Positions 33,840 through 44,864 of a stretch of DNA of 64,000 nt are shown in pieces (position 1 is the stretch's first letter; every line of letters starts with the position of its first letter). The notes under the pieces are model-generated. The model had not been told where the DNA came from. It saw only the letters and a list, made by a program, of their open reading frames with translations, and did not search any database. The stretch lies in NCBI GenBank assembly GCA_032717465.1, contig CM064658.1, positions 10,639,850 to 10,703,849 on the forward strand. Reading direction: 5' to 3'. A program made the position numbers and the translations under genes. This DNA comes from Coenobita brevimanus. Lineage: Eukaryota; Arthropoda; Malacostraca; Decapoda; Coenobitidae.

Positions 33840-36395
33840 ATGTTTGTACTTTTTTTTTTTATGCGAGGAAGAAGGAACCAAAGGCCATGAGCCCGCAGTA
33901 ACAGTTCCCTCCAAGAGAAAAACAAAATACAATATAGAGCCAAATTCAAGATCCGATCATTTTGAGATGCCTGGACACACTGCGTTTGAAAGACTGGAGA
34001 TCATAGGCAGCAGGAAATACAGACAGAGGGAGACAGTTCCAGAGCTGACCTGTTGCATAAATGAAAGACTGGGAATAACGGTTAACTCTTGCATTAGAGA
34101 GTTGGACAGAAAAGGAATGAGAGTTTGCTGCCAGACGGGTGCTACGCGCCCGTCGTAGAGGTGGAGGAATGCAAGCAGACAGTTCAGAGGAGCAGTGACC
34201 ATTAAAGTAGTGATAGAAAAGAGATAAAGATGCAACAGTGCGGCGAAGAGACAGAGGTTGAAGGGAGTCAGTAAGAGGAGGTGAGTTAACGAGACGAAAA
34301 GCCTTTGACTCCACCCTATTGAGAAGAGCTGTATGTGGGGAGCCTCCCCACACATGAGAGTTGTACTCCACACAGGGGTGGATAAAACCCCTGTATAGAG
34401 TCAACAATTGTGCAAGGGTAAAGAAAGAGCAGAGTCGGCTTAGCACACCCAATCTCTTGGAAGCAGATTTTACAAGAGATGTAATATGACCTTTCCAAGA
34501 TAAGTCCCGAGTAAATGAAACCCCAAGCATGTTCAAGGATGATGCAGGATTAAGCTGAATATTATTAAACATTAGTGGGTATACCTGTGGAAGATTTTGT
34601 CGGGTTGATAGGTGTAAGAACTGAGTCTTAGATGCATTAAAGACAACCATATTGTTTTTACCCCAGTCAGAGATACGAGCCAAGTCAGACATTAGGTGTG
34701 CCATAGCCTCATCCCTTGTTTGTTGAAGTAACTGTTGAGATGGGCGTTGCGGGAATTGAATGGAAAGGTGAAGGGTGGAGTCATCCACGTATGAGTGGAT
34801 AGGGTTAGATGTACAGCTTAGAAGATCATTGATGAATATAAGGAAGAGAGTTGGTGATAGGACAGTGCCCTGAGGAACACCACTGTTGACAGATCTAGGA
34901 GAAGAACGATGGCCGTCTACAACAGCGGCTATAGAACGACCAGAAAGGAAGCTAGTGATGAAGGCACAGATAGAAGGATAGAAACCGTAGGAGGGCAGTT
35001 TGGAAATTAAAGATTTATGCCAGACTCGATCGAAAGCCTTTGAGATGTCAAGTGCAATGGCAAAGCTTTTGCCAAAGTCCCGAAAGGAGGATGACCAGGA
35101 GTCTGAAAAGTAGGTGAGAAGATCGCCAGTGGAGCGTCCCTGACGGAACCCATACTGACGATCGGAAAGAAGGTTGTGATAGGAAAGATGCCTTATAATT
35201 TTTCTATTAAGAATTGACTCGAAAACTTTTGAAATAAAGGATGTTAAAGCAATTGGACGATAGTTGGAGGGTTGGGAGTGGTCACCCTTCTTTGGGACTG
35301 GCTGAATGAGAGCAAACTTCCAGCAAGAAGGAATGATACAAGTTGACAGACAAAGGCGAAAGAGTTTGCCTAGGCAAGGTGTAAGCACAGAAGCACAGTT
35401 CTTGAGAACAACAGGAGGGGCCCCATCAGGCCCATATGCCTTGTTAGTACTGAGGCCAGTGATGGCAGAAAATACATCAACTGAAGAAATTTTAATGTCA
35501 GCCATGAGGAAGTCAGAGGGGGGAAGTGATGGAGGAACAGCACCGGAATCATCTAAGTTGGAATTGGAGGAGAAAGTCTGTGCGAAGAAATCTGCTTTAT
35601 CAGTAGAAGAAATTCCTACAGAACCATCAGAGTAGAAAAGAGGAGGGAAGGATGATGAGGTAAAGTTGTTAGAAAGATTTTTGGCAAGGTGGCAGAAGAA
35701 GCGGGAAGAATTCGAGTTGAAGAGTTGAGAGCATTTAGTATGGATGAAATTATTTTTAGTAGAGCGAAGAACAGACTTAGCACGATTCCGGGCAGAAACG
35801 TAAAGATGATGTGATTCAGGGGTGGGTTGGCTCCGGTACCTTTTGTAGGCCCTCTCCTTGTTGCAGACAGCATTAGAACAAGCGTGATTAAACCAAGGCT
35901 TTCTTGCGTTAGTCAAAGGATATGAGAAAGGAATGTATGCTTCCATGCCCGAGAGAATAACCTCCGTAATGCGCAAGGCACACTCAGATGGCTCACGGCC
36001 ATGGAAGCAATAATCATTCCAGGGAAAATCAAAGAAGTACTGCCTGAGGGCCTCCCAGTCCGCGACTCCAAAATGCCACAGACGACGTTTCCCTGGAGGG
36101 TCCACAGGCCGTACTGGAGTGATAGGACAGGTTAAGGTAATAAGGTTGTGATCGGAGGAGCCCAACGGAGAGAAAAGATTAACAGAGTAAGCAGAAGGAT
36201 TAGTTGTGAGGAAGAGGTCAAGTATGTTGGAGCTCTCTTCAAGGCGGTCAGGGATACGGGTAGGGTGCTGTACAAGCTGCTCTAGGTTATTAAGGATAGA
36301 AAAGATGTAGGCTTGTTCACCAGGTGGATCCGTGAAAGGAGAGGAGAGCCAAAGGTGGTGGTGAACATTGAAATCTCCAGGAATAGTAGTTACTT
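33840..36395 (-). mobile_element. 5'-truncated CR1/Jockey-group LINE, minus strand
   Basis: It inserted in the hAT-like element beside the RTE-like LINE. The 3' end is a poly-A tail (T run at about 33850-33860). The 5' end is cut inside the endonuclease at [11 protein letters not shown] (about 36390). A second, more damaged copy lies at 54533-57420. Confidence 0.85.
33946..36393 (-). CDS. LINE endonuclease (partial) and intact reverse transcriptase
   Basis: An open frame of about 815 codons runs from the truncation to the stop at 33946, with no lesion. It starts inside the endonuclease ([20 protein letters not shown]). RT blocks follow in order: [52 protein letters not shown] and the catalytic YVDD ([11 protein letters not shown], about 34795-34770). 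The C-terminal region has [12 protein letters not shown], ending HLKMIGS. It lacks its own start, promoter and most of the nuclease, so it is not mobile, but the RT core appears catalytically complete. No RNase H domain is present. Confidence 0.9.
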   Translation of the reverse strand, partial: VTTIPGDFNVHHHLWLSSPFTDPPGEQAYIFSILNNLEQLVQHPTRIPDRLEESSNILDLFLTTNPSAYSVNLFSPLGSSDHNLITLTCPITPVRPVDPPGKRRLWHFGVADWEALRQYFFDFPWNDYCFHGREPSECALRITEVILSGMEAYIPFSYPLTNARKPWFNHACSNAVCNKERAYKRYRSQPTPESHHLYVSARNRAKSVLRSTKNNFIHTKCSQLFNSNSSRFFCHLAKNLSNNFTSSSFPPLFYSDGSVGISSTDKADFFAQTFSSNSNLDDSGAVPPSLPPSDFLMADIKISSVDVFSAITGLSTNKAYGPDGAPPVVLKNCASVLTPCLGKLFRLCLSTCIIPSCWKFALIQPVPKKGDHSQPSNYRPIALTSFISKVFESILNRKIIRHLSYHNLLSDRQYGFRQGRSTGDLLTYFSDSWSSSFRDFGKSFAIALDISKAFDRVWHKSLISKLPSYGFYPSICAFITSFLSGRSIAAVVDGHRSSPRSVNSGVPQGTVLSPTLFLIFINDLLSCTSNPIHSYVDDSTLHLSIQFPQRPSQQLLQQTRDEAMAHLMSDLARISDWGKNNMVVFNASKTQFLHLSTRQNLPQVYPLMFNNIQLNPASSLNMLGVSFTRDLSWKGHITSLVKSASKRLGVLSRLCSFFTLAQLLTLYRGFIHPCVEYNSHVWGGSPHTALLNRVESKAFRLVNSPPLTDSLQPLSLRRTVASLSLFYHYFNGHCSSELSACIPPPLRRARSTRLAANSHSFSVQLSNARVNRYSQSFIYATGQLWNCLPLSVFPAAYDLQSFKRSVSRHLKMIGS

Positions 36396-36884
36396 ATAGT
36401 AACTACTTTGCGCAATCGTGCAAGTCACAATAAATGTAATGGATATATTTATGTTTTAATTACATGCCAACCGCCAGCATGCCGAGGACTTAGAAGACGT
36501 ATAGAAAGGTCAAGGACAAGGTCATCCCACCACTGGGCCACAGCCGCCACCACCCATTAGTGCCAGCACCATTACTACCAGATTAAGTAAAGTGTGACTG
36601 TCAGAATCTGAGCAGTGAGCACGACGTCTAGTGATGGTTTTATCATCTGTCTTTAACCTTTTTTGTATTTCTTCCCTCTGTTACTTTCATATAATAAAAT
36701 GAAATGAATGTTTTTATTTTTTTTACTTTATTTAATACAAGCAACGGAGTAGCGGAGTAACAGTGACCTCCATTTCTGTTGTAAAGAAGTAATGGTGTAA
36801 CTGATAAACTTACTTTTCTAAGTAACGGAGTAGCGGATAACGAAGTTACTTTTTAGAGTAACGATGCCCACCACTGGTCTGTTG

Positions 36885-37609
36885 TGAAGTAAGAGTTTGG
36901 CAAAATTATTTCCTTCGAAAAAAAAAAAAAAAAACTACGGGTGTAAAGAAAATGTATCGGCGTCATGGATACTGCACGTTATGTTACAGGACACAGAAAA
37001 CTTACTCACAATAAGGTAAAAGTGGTACTTCGCTACAGGTAATGTATATTAAGCTTTATATTATCTTTTCTCACTTAGCCATACGTACAAAAGGTGATGA
37101 TTTATTCATGCAACAGTGGCAAAGGGCAATGGATAGGACTGTCAAGTTCCAATGGGGCAAAGGGTAGCATGATCGACTGTGGCCGGAGAATTCCCATCTG
37201 ACTCAGGCAGGGGGTGGCCCAGGATGTGTTTTGTAGCTGTGGACTCAGCCACTTCTCCTGACACAGCCCTCTACGACCCTGAAAATTGCCTCTTTCCTCA
37301 ACGCCTCCATCTAAAGACCTCAGGACACGTGTACTGGAGAGATGAAGAATCGATGAGTATTTTAATCTTTAACTGAAAGTTCTATGCGCTATAGTTATGG
37401 ATGTATGACTGCTTGAAAACAGTCTACTTTTCGGGAGAGAGAGAGGGGGGGGGTGGAAGTACTTTACGTATCACCAAGCCACTGTAGTACTTGAAATACG
37501 TGAATAAAGCAGTAAAGTTCATTATGCTATACTTGTCAATCGGTCACTTGAACGTTGTAGATTAACCCCTCCCTGTAAATGACGTACATTTTACAGTTAT
37601 ACTCAGATG
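36885..37609. other. Noncoding, nothing recognised
   Basis: It contains an A run (36920-36936) and a GA/G-rich tract near 37437-37452. A short open frame at 37179-37376 shows no family resemblance. Confidence 0.4.
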
Positions 37610-37830
37610 TAGAGTAGTCGCATAGATGTAGGTCTGGACGGAAAAAAATTGGAACATATATGAAACCTCTTGATTATTTACCCTAAGGGTCTCTATTATG
37701 AGCAAAAAAAGCTAACGTAATTGAAAAATCGGGAGGGTAATTTCTCAAGCCCTTTTCCAAAATGGCTGTCGTTGGCAGTGTTGGAAAATTAACTTTTGAA
37801 CCAGTTTCTTTATAATCATGTGTAATAAGT
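37610..37830 (+). repeat. Dispersed repeat upstream of the PIN-like pseudogene
   Basis: GAAAAATCGGGAGGGTA and the flanking CATAGATGTAGGTCTGGACGG and TGGAACATATATGAAACC match, in reverse orientation, a copy at 49040-49290. It lies about 125 bp before the splice-acceptor-like site at 37953. Confidence 0.7.
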
Positions 37831-37953
37831 CCACCTCAGCTAATTTGATACCAACAAATCCATTTCAGACATTATTTTTGCAATCCGAGGTCAGTTTGAC
37901 TTTGAGAGCCAAGCTGATATGTATCTTGTCATCTATTTTTCTTTAATTTGCAG

Positions 37954-40900
37954 GTGATGGCATCTTCCACTCCTATTTTAGAAGAGGCCGTGTTGTATGT
38001 CATAAACCATCCCGGGAGAAGGATGACCTCCTGTGTCTCCACAAAAGTGGAGCAATGGCCTTTGAAAGACACTCCCACAGAGCACTGAAGGCCATTGCTG
38101 GTCAACTCATTCACCAATTGACCAAGAAGTATGTCAATGAAACAAAGCCAAACTTGTTTGAAGAACACTGTGCCCCCAACCTCAAATGACATTTAAACTA
38201 GAGTTCTATTTTGTGGTCATGGAGACAGACGCTGGTCTGGCCGAGATTTGATCTCAGGCCTATGCGCTCCACACGCGCGCGCACGTTACCACTGAGCCGG
38301 GCTGGTGGTGTCCCTTTCGTGGTGGTGGGGGGCTGCGGTCAACACAACAACGGCCACGTAATTTTTCTTCACTCTCAGCTTAAATATCAGGACCAACTTG
38401 CCTAGCCCCGGGCTCCTATGCTCCTCATGGGGCAACATAGGGTTGGGTGATGGATGGATGGGGACAGAAGTGAAGTGCAAAAAGTCATAAATTGATCATA
38501 TCCAGACCATTGAGATCTGACGACATTCTTCATGACAAATGTGCTGAAAGACATGATGAGTAGGCTAGTCACGTTCAGGGCATTCTTTCATTTGTGTCTG
38601 GCTTACATTCGACTGATGCCGTTTACCACCACTAGCGCCATACAAACTCTCCTACAGGCAGAAAGAGATCCCTGGAATTTTTCAGGACACTAGTATTAAA
38701 AAACGTGGGCGACTGCAGAAAGGTTCCAGCAAAATTCAGCAAAAAGGTCCAGGTAGTCCAAAAAATGACGAACAATATCAAGCATTTGAGTTAGCTGTGG
38801 CAGAGCTAAAGAGCAACATATTCAGGCGGTGGTCTTTAGTGGAGGTGCAGAGTCTATGGTCTGAAAAATTAAATGAACTCGGTTATTCTTCTGAGCCTAT
38901 GTCCACCAAGATCATCAAGCAAATGCTAATGGAAAGAACAGAACAGAATAGAATTGGTTGAACTGGATGCTACTGGAAAGGTTGGATGGGGACATTTCTA
39001 TCCTCGGAGCAGAGGGCAAACTAAAAATTCTCATCTTTACATGAAAACAAGGTTCGATAATTCGAGAGTTCTACAAGCAGTCACGAGAAACTGACCTAGA
39101 GAAAGAAAAATTTAGGATTTTGAAGACTACTGGTGTGTTGATACTTAATTATATCTTGTGCAAGGATAACCCCTACATCAGGTTTTATCAAACAGCTCTA
39201 GACATCAATTCATCCGAGATTGCTTTGGAATTCATTCCTCCATCCCTAAAATTTTTCCTTTCCAAAATTATCACTTGTGTCAGGGCTCCCACTCCAATAG
39301 CCTCTTTTGGTCAGGCAATTATGCAGGCTCCACACCCTCGATCTCTTCTAGCACCACTCCACTTTGATCTTGCCCTTCAAATGAATCATCGCTTTGCATC
39401 ACGGTACTTGAATGATACACTTTACTCCCATTGGTTCGCCTCTTCCTATGACTGTGTGCAGAACTCCAGAAGAGCAGCTGCTGTTGCACCCGGTTCAAAC
39501 TTAGGGCTTTTGACAGGAGGTGGATTTGGTAGAGAAATTGAATTTGCTGGTGACAATGTAGACCAAAACCAAGTCATCAAAGGTGGTCACAACACCCTTC
39601 ATGCAATGGATGTCATGGCTGTATGCACTCCAGCAGTGATGCCCGTGGAGAAAATCACTAGGTGGACACCAGTTACCATGGAAGAGGCAAGTGCATTCTC
39701 CAAAGTCTCCATCAAGCCACTCCCTGCATCCTGCACAGGTCTGTCCAAGGCCGAAGCCTGCTGATTCAGGAGTTAGATGGAGCACAACTTCTGTGGAGCA
39801 TGTCGCCATTGTTTAGCCAGGAGAGGCCATCATGGTTTGGGTTTATGCAGGTATCTATGTGGAAGAACATCATTGGGCAGTGTCATTTCAGTATCATCCT
39901 ATTATCAACCTCCATCCAACCTACATGTCATTCATCTACTCCACCCTTTGCTGTATTCAAGAACTGCCTACCAAGCTCAGTGTACCACCAGTTATAACAT
40001 TCAACGAGCCACTTTTCTGGAAGGCAAATAAAATGCTGGAGAGTGAACCATCTACAGCTAAGCTGCGTTTAGTGCTTATCAAGCTTGTTGGATTCCATAT
40101 TCTCATGACTGGGCTTGGGGCAATAGGCCACTGTATGGATGGTTCTGGCCATCAGCAAGTAGTGGAAACAGTATACGCAAAGAACACCATCCCTCTTACC
40201 AGCTCAGGCAAAGCTTGTGACTGTCCTCTTCGTGCCAACCTTCTTGTCCCCACAGTCTTGGGCATCATCATACTTTCTGCAGTATTGAACATCGTGCTAC
40301 AGCAGCCAAATGATGAAAATGCCAAGGAAACAGATAGAAATCACCTTTTCTGTAGAGAAGCTATTTGATGCATCTCCTGCGAAAAGTGAATGCTGACACT
40401 TGCATCAGGTCTATTTGATCTACTACAGTCCAACGAGATCTCACCTTCAGATGTGTCAAAGTCATTTGCGATCTAGAAAATAAGGAACAAAACTGACATC
40501 TGCCCGAAATCTCTCACATCAAGAACGTCCAAGCTATGGCTACAATACCATGATCAAATACTCGTAATTTTTTACTTTCTGAAGGCGGAGGGATTAGAAC
40601 ACTTCCAGGGGCACCTCAACAGCCTATGAAGACGACTGTCATACTTCGCTGCAGCTGGACACAACCGATATCTGAAATCAGTGTCTCTATCTTGAGATAA
40701 TGAATAACCTACGGGAGACACATCCTGAACTCTCAAAATCTACTTCGAGCATAGTTGCACAGTGAAGAGAAGTGAGCGTGTGTGGGCAGGGCTTTCACTC
40801 GATCTCTGTATTGAACAGGGTTTGACGGCTGTGGTGAAATCGCCAGGTGGTCTTACGCATGGCCGAGGGGTGAACGAACTACATAGAACGGTATGATTCA

Positions 40901-42635
40901 TGTCATCTCATACCACTGGGGCATACAATGAGGCACTGGAAGGATTCTCTAAGGTCAACTTCAAATCGTCTAATTAGCATCGTAATGTGGCCAAGTAAAA
41001 AATGTCGCAAAACATGAAGGACCTTGGGAAGGTGTGCAATTCTTGCTTCAATACAATCAATCTCAGCAGATACCATACCCACAAGATGCATTGCGCAACC
41101 TTGCAACAGGAAAGTCAGCTTCAGATTGTGTCACTGCTGACAGAGCACTAGAAATTGGTGAGAAAATTCGGAAACTCATGGAAAGTCATGTGGTCGCAGA
41201 TTACACATTCTCAAGGAAATCCAGATTTGCAACATGGCATCAGACATAGCTGCATGAGTGAAGGTCGGCAGTGAGAAAGTGAAAGTGGATCCGAACTTGC
41301 TTTTTAAGCGGTTTGCCACAACAAGTCTAAATGCAGCAGATCTAGAAGAGGACTCGAGCTAGGAAATGTTCTCGTATCTACCAGCTTTGTTTGAACGTCC
41401 TTATATTCTGTGCTCGGTGGATAAGTCTTCTTTAGTGAATGCCATTGCTTGCAAAGTCGCAGAAGAGCATCATCATGCTACACCACCTGGAAACGCCAAA
41501 GCTGTCATTGATGGAGGTGCTTTGCTTCACATAGTTTACTGCCTAAAGGAGACACCTATTCTTCTCCCATCACCCTCTGCCCCCACTGTCTCCAGAAGCA
41601 TTATCCTCGTGGTTCTGTTGTGGTATTTAATTAGTAAGGGAAAGCTTCCACAAAAGACAACATACACTCGCGGCGCTACAAGGGGACAGCAACTGACATC
41701 GATGTCAAACCTTCACACAAGTGTGACAAGAATCGTGAGAAATTCTTGGCCAATCTCCGAAACAAAAGTAGGTTCATCAAGGAACTTGCACAGTGTAGCA
41801 GAAGATGATGCAAATTACTCAATAATCACCACTGCCTTCAAGATGGCTGAACAAGACCCTGTGATCGTATTGGCAGATGATACCGATGTGCTTGTTCTAC
41901 TGCTTTATGATGCATCACAACGACAACAGAGTGAGGTTTTCTTCAGACCTGAACCAAAATTGACAGCAGTAAAGGAAGGGTTCTGCTGGGCAATTTAAAA
42001 AAAAAATCTCAGTCACTCATAAACACCTGTGCATGGTGATCTACTCGTTCTTCACGCTGCATCGGGATGTGACAACCAGTCTTGTTCATGTAGCTGGCAA
42101 AGCCACAGCCGTCAAGTTTTTCTGTACCGTGCCAGAGGTGACACACATCACTAAAATCTTCATGGAAGCTAATACATCTCATGACCAAGTTGTAAACGCT
42201 GATAATTGCCTTCTATGCCAGCTTTATCGAACCAGTGCTGATATTTCCCTGAACAAAGTGCGGTTCATGCATTTCAGCAGAAAGACTGCCACAGGTGTGT
42301 CATCAGTCGATCCGACGACTTTACCTCCAACCTCTGCAGCAGCTGCTCATCACAGCGAGCGCATTTACAATCATGTCCAGGGATGGTAAGGCCAACATCT
42401 GGACCCTGCTGACTGGGGGTGGGTATTGCAAGATAACATCTACGAACCCAAGATGACACCATAAGCCTCTCCTCTACGAAAGCTAATGGAAGCCATTTAC
42501 TGTGACTACAACACAGGCTGCACAAGAGGGACCTGTAAGTGCAGAGAGCTAGGACTGTCATGCACTGTTGTTGTCCGGACTGTAAAGGATACTGCTGCAA
42601 TGGGGAGGAAGTTGACACTGGTGATGACTAAATAG
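37954..42635 (+). pseudogene. Decayed member of an uncharacterised multicopy protein family with a PIN/FEN-like nuclease signature
   Basis: A long run of protein-like sequence in changing frames. It starts after an acceptor-like TTTCTTTAATTTGCAG (to 37953) with a Cys/His-containing N-terminal part (IFHSYFRRGRVVCHKPSREK), interrupted at 38215-38480. A basic KKRGRLQKG region near 38700 leads to a central domain with PIASFGQAIMQAPHPRSLLA (about 39290) and EFAGDNVDQN (about 39540). Next come VITFNEPLFWKA and GHCMDGSGHQQVVETVYAKN (40000-40180), YFAAAGHNRYLKS (40650) and RSERVWAGLSLDLCIEQGL (40750-40830). An acidic cluster EDDAN (41801) precedes ADDTDVLVLLLY (41871-41910), the layout of PIN/FEN-type nuclease metal sites. 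The end is LPPTSAAAAHHS (42320) and a Cys-rich CKCRELGLSC tail. More than ten frameshifts or stops make it nonfunctional. Similar proteins recur as unnamed loci in invertebrates (from memory). Function unknown. Confidence 0.7.
38215..38480 (-). repeat. tRNA-like insertion (possible SINE) in the pseudogene
   Basis: On the minus strand GGCTCAGTGGTAAC (A-box-like) and GAGATCAAATCTC (B-box-like) are about 40 bases apart, as in tRNA-derived SINE heads. A GATGGATGG microsatellite-like stretch lies near 38445-38462. The order of head and tail is unclear, and the remainder is unlike the other SINEs here. Confidence 0.45.
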
Positions 42636-42795
42636 TTGCTTAATCCTATAGTTAAGTAGATGTTTCGAAGATGAGAGTTTAGGAACGTTCAAAATGGTAT
42701 CAAAACTAAGTTTAGTGTAAGAAATGAAGATTTTCATAGATCTACTATAGCATTAAGTTTGATATTAATTAGTTTCATTAAGAATGTCTTCGAGA

Positions 42796-43214
42796 GAAGT
42801 GAAGTCAGTGATGTACAGTGAGGTTGGATGATGAGGAAATGGAAAATGTGTGTACGTTTAAGTACTACGGTAGTGTGATGAGTAAAGATTGAAGTTTGGA
42901 CTGGGAAGTGCTTGAAAAGGTAAAACAAGGACGAAAGGTTGCTGGTTCCTTGAAAGCAGTGATAAGAAACAGGGAAGTGAGCATGGAAGTGAAAAAGTTA
43001 CTACATGACAGTATTGTGATACCAACTCAAATGTATGGAAGTGAAGCTTGGACGTTGTTAGAGGGACACAAGTCAAGAGTAAGAGCAGTGGAAATGAGTT
43101 ATTTGAGAGGAGCCTGTGGAGTCACATGGAGAGACAGACTGACAAATGAGGATGTAAAGGAGCATTGTGGTGTCCATGTGGCTGTGATAGGTAGCGTTAG
43201 GAGAAACATACTGA
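42796..43214 (+). pseudogene. RTE-like LINE fragment, left half (split by an LTR element)
   Basis: The C-terminal half of an RTE-like RT, with an open stretch from 42896 (KQGRKVAGSLKAVIRNREVS, YGSEAWTL, SYLRGACGVTWRDRLTNED). It breaks exactly where the LTR at 43215 begins; the sequence resumes at 48412. Confidence 0.85.
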
Positions 43215-43545
43215 TGTTTGTAACCTTTTTGTAAACATTATATAGTATGTAATTAGTTGTAAGTAGAATCCAAGTAGAGCGTCAATGCCCAGTGTTATGT
43301 CTATGATGAGCGGATTATTGTGCCTAACTTGAGTGATTCATGCCTCTGTGATCGGGACCACTGCCCTAGCCGGATGAGAGCCGGTGATCAGTAGCTGTTT
43401 GTACGGGTCTGGGGATGGTCACGGAGTTTGTCTGGTATCGCTGTATATTGATTCAAGACGGTGTTTAATATATTGTCAGAAAACTACTACAAGACTTTGC
43501 CTTCACCTGCAAGTGACGTAAAGGGGGGCATCGACAGCTTTAACA
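43215..43545 (+). repeat. 5' LTR (331 bp)
   Basis: Matches the 3' copy closely; the main differences are a missing GTAAGTAGTT unit and an extra GATCAGTAGCTG-like segment near 43390. TTTGGTGGAAAGCGAGTGGG directly after it is the presumed primer-binding site. Confidence 0.88.
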
Positions 43546-44864
43546 TTTGGTGGAAAGCGAGTGGGATAATAGTGAATTACGTCTTCTGTGGGCCAGCTTA
43601 GCTGTGTCTGTCTTCCCACGCTACTGTCGCTGCTGTTCTTCCCACGATGACACACAGTCTATCTCCGCCCTAGCCTCCAGCCCTGTTTGCAGTCTTGGTG
43701 TGGAATCGTTCTGGCAGTTTTGATGTAATTTTGGGAATTTCCTCCACATCAACATCCCACCTATCACCACGCCACTACACCCAGTGAGCCACGTAAGGCT
43801 CCTGCTCCTATCAACCTACAACCTGCCTTTGCCTGCCTGTATTCCTGTCCAGCCTGCTGTAAGGGTTAGTTTCAGCCCCCACAAACTCCACTCCAGACCC
43901 CACTCCAGGAAGCAGCCCCCAATCGCCGCCCGACGCCGTTACGTCATCGTTTTCCCCACCCACCACACACACCGACGTCACCCAGGGAGCATGGCCAGTC
44001 ACACCGAGATACATCACAGTCTCCTGCTCCTATCAGCTTCTCGTTCCTGGCCTCCACCCAGTGACGTCACGGACACTTCCACCCAATCACGAGGAGACGA
44101 GAGCCTCACTTTTTCTCCAGCCTTGGGACAGACCACATCTCACTACAAAGTATTTCCTACCTGCATTTTCGTGCAATTCCTCATTCCATCACATTGATTA
44201 ATCCCTTTCTACAGAGAAGCCAAGCTGTCTCTATAGATTGTGATATTTTCACCATTTACTCTCATCCATTCATTGCATTTTCGTCCCTCATTTTTCATTC
44301 AGTCAGAATTTTTCGTTCACTCACTCCTACTTCATCCCATTTTCTCCCACTCATACTCAGCTGTAAATAACGCATTCATTTTCACTCATATTCATTGTAT
44401 ATAAATCATTTCTTTACAGAGTACAAATATTTTAATTTATTTATTCTCTCATTTATTCATCCATTTGTTCATTTGGTTTCATTTGCTTACTTCCTACTCT
44501 GTTAATGTCCCTTTTTAAAAGGGTAGATCTCTCACCTGTTGAACCTGATGGTAACACAGATAATGCTGTATGTAGTGATAATGTAAACCTTTGCAGTGGC
44601 AGATCTTATACCAAACCAACCATAAGTTCCCTACCTGTTTCTACTACACCTGTTACTCCTACCCTAAATCCAGATATATTAACTCCAGATACTCTATCAT
44701 CTTCTCCAACTGATTCTGCTGAAACCACTCAGTCTTCTCCACAGTCTTTATCCCTCCCTACTACTACACATACACACAACACTACTGCATGACACTTCCC
44801 ACACACCTCTCAGTTCACTACCGTGCTTACTTCCTCACCTTCGCAGTCTCACCCTCTTCTTACG
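43546..44864. other. Leader of the LTR element
   Basis: C/T-rich leader. Open frames at 43784-44197 and 44505-44792 are Ser/Thr/Pro-rich and show no recognised domain. The second could be an N-terminal extension of gag separated by a stop. Confidence 0.45.

Larger units (their letters stand above)
29898..36876. mobile_element. hAT-like element with 8-bp target duplication, filled with LINEs
   Basis: Identical GTCTGTTG octamers sit at 29890-29897 and 36877-36884. The ends CAAAGATGGGCA and TGCCCACCACTG are imperfect inverted repeats (CAGTGGTGGGCA is a common hAT end). Both subterminal regions carry many copies of a GTAACGGAGTAAC-like word (29935-30110 and 36740-36860). The original element was perhaps 1.2 kb; two LINEs account for about 5.7 kb. 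No transposase frame is visible. Confidence 0.85.
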
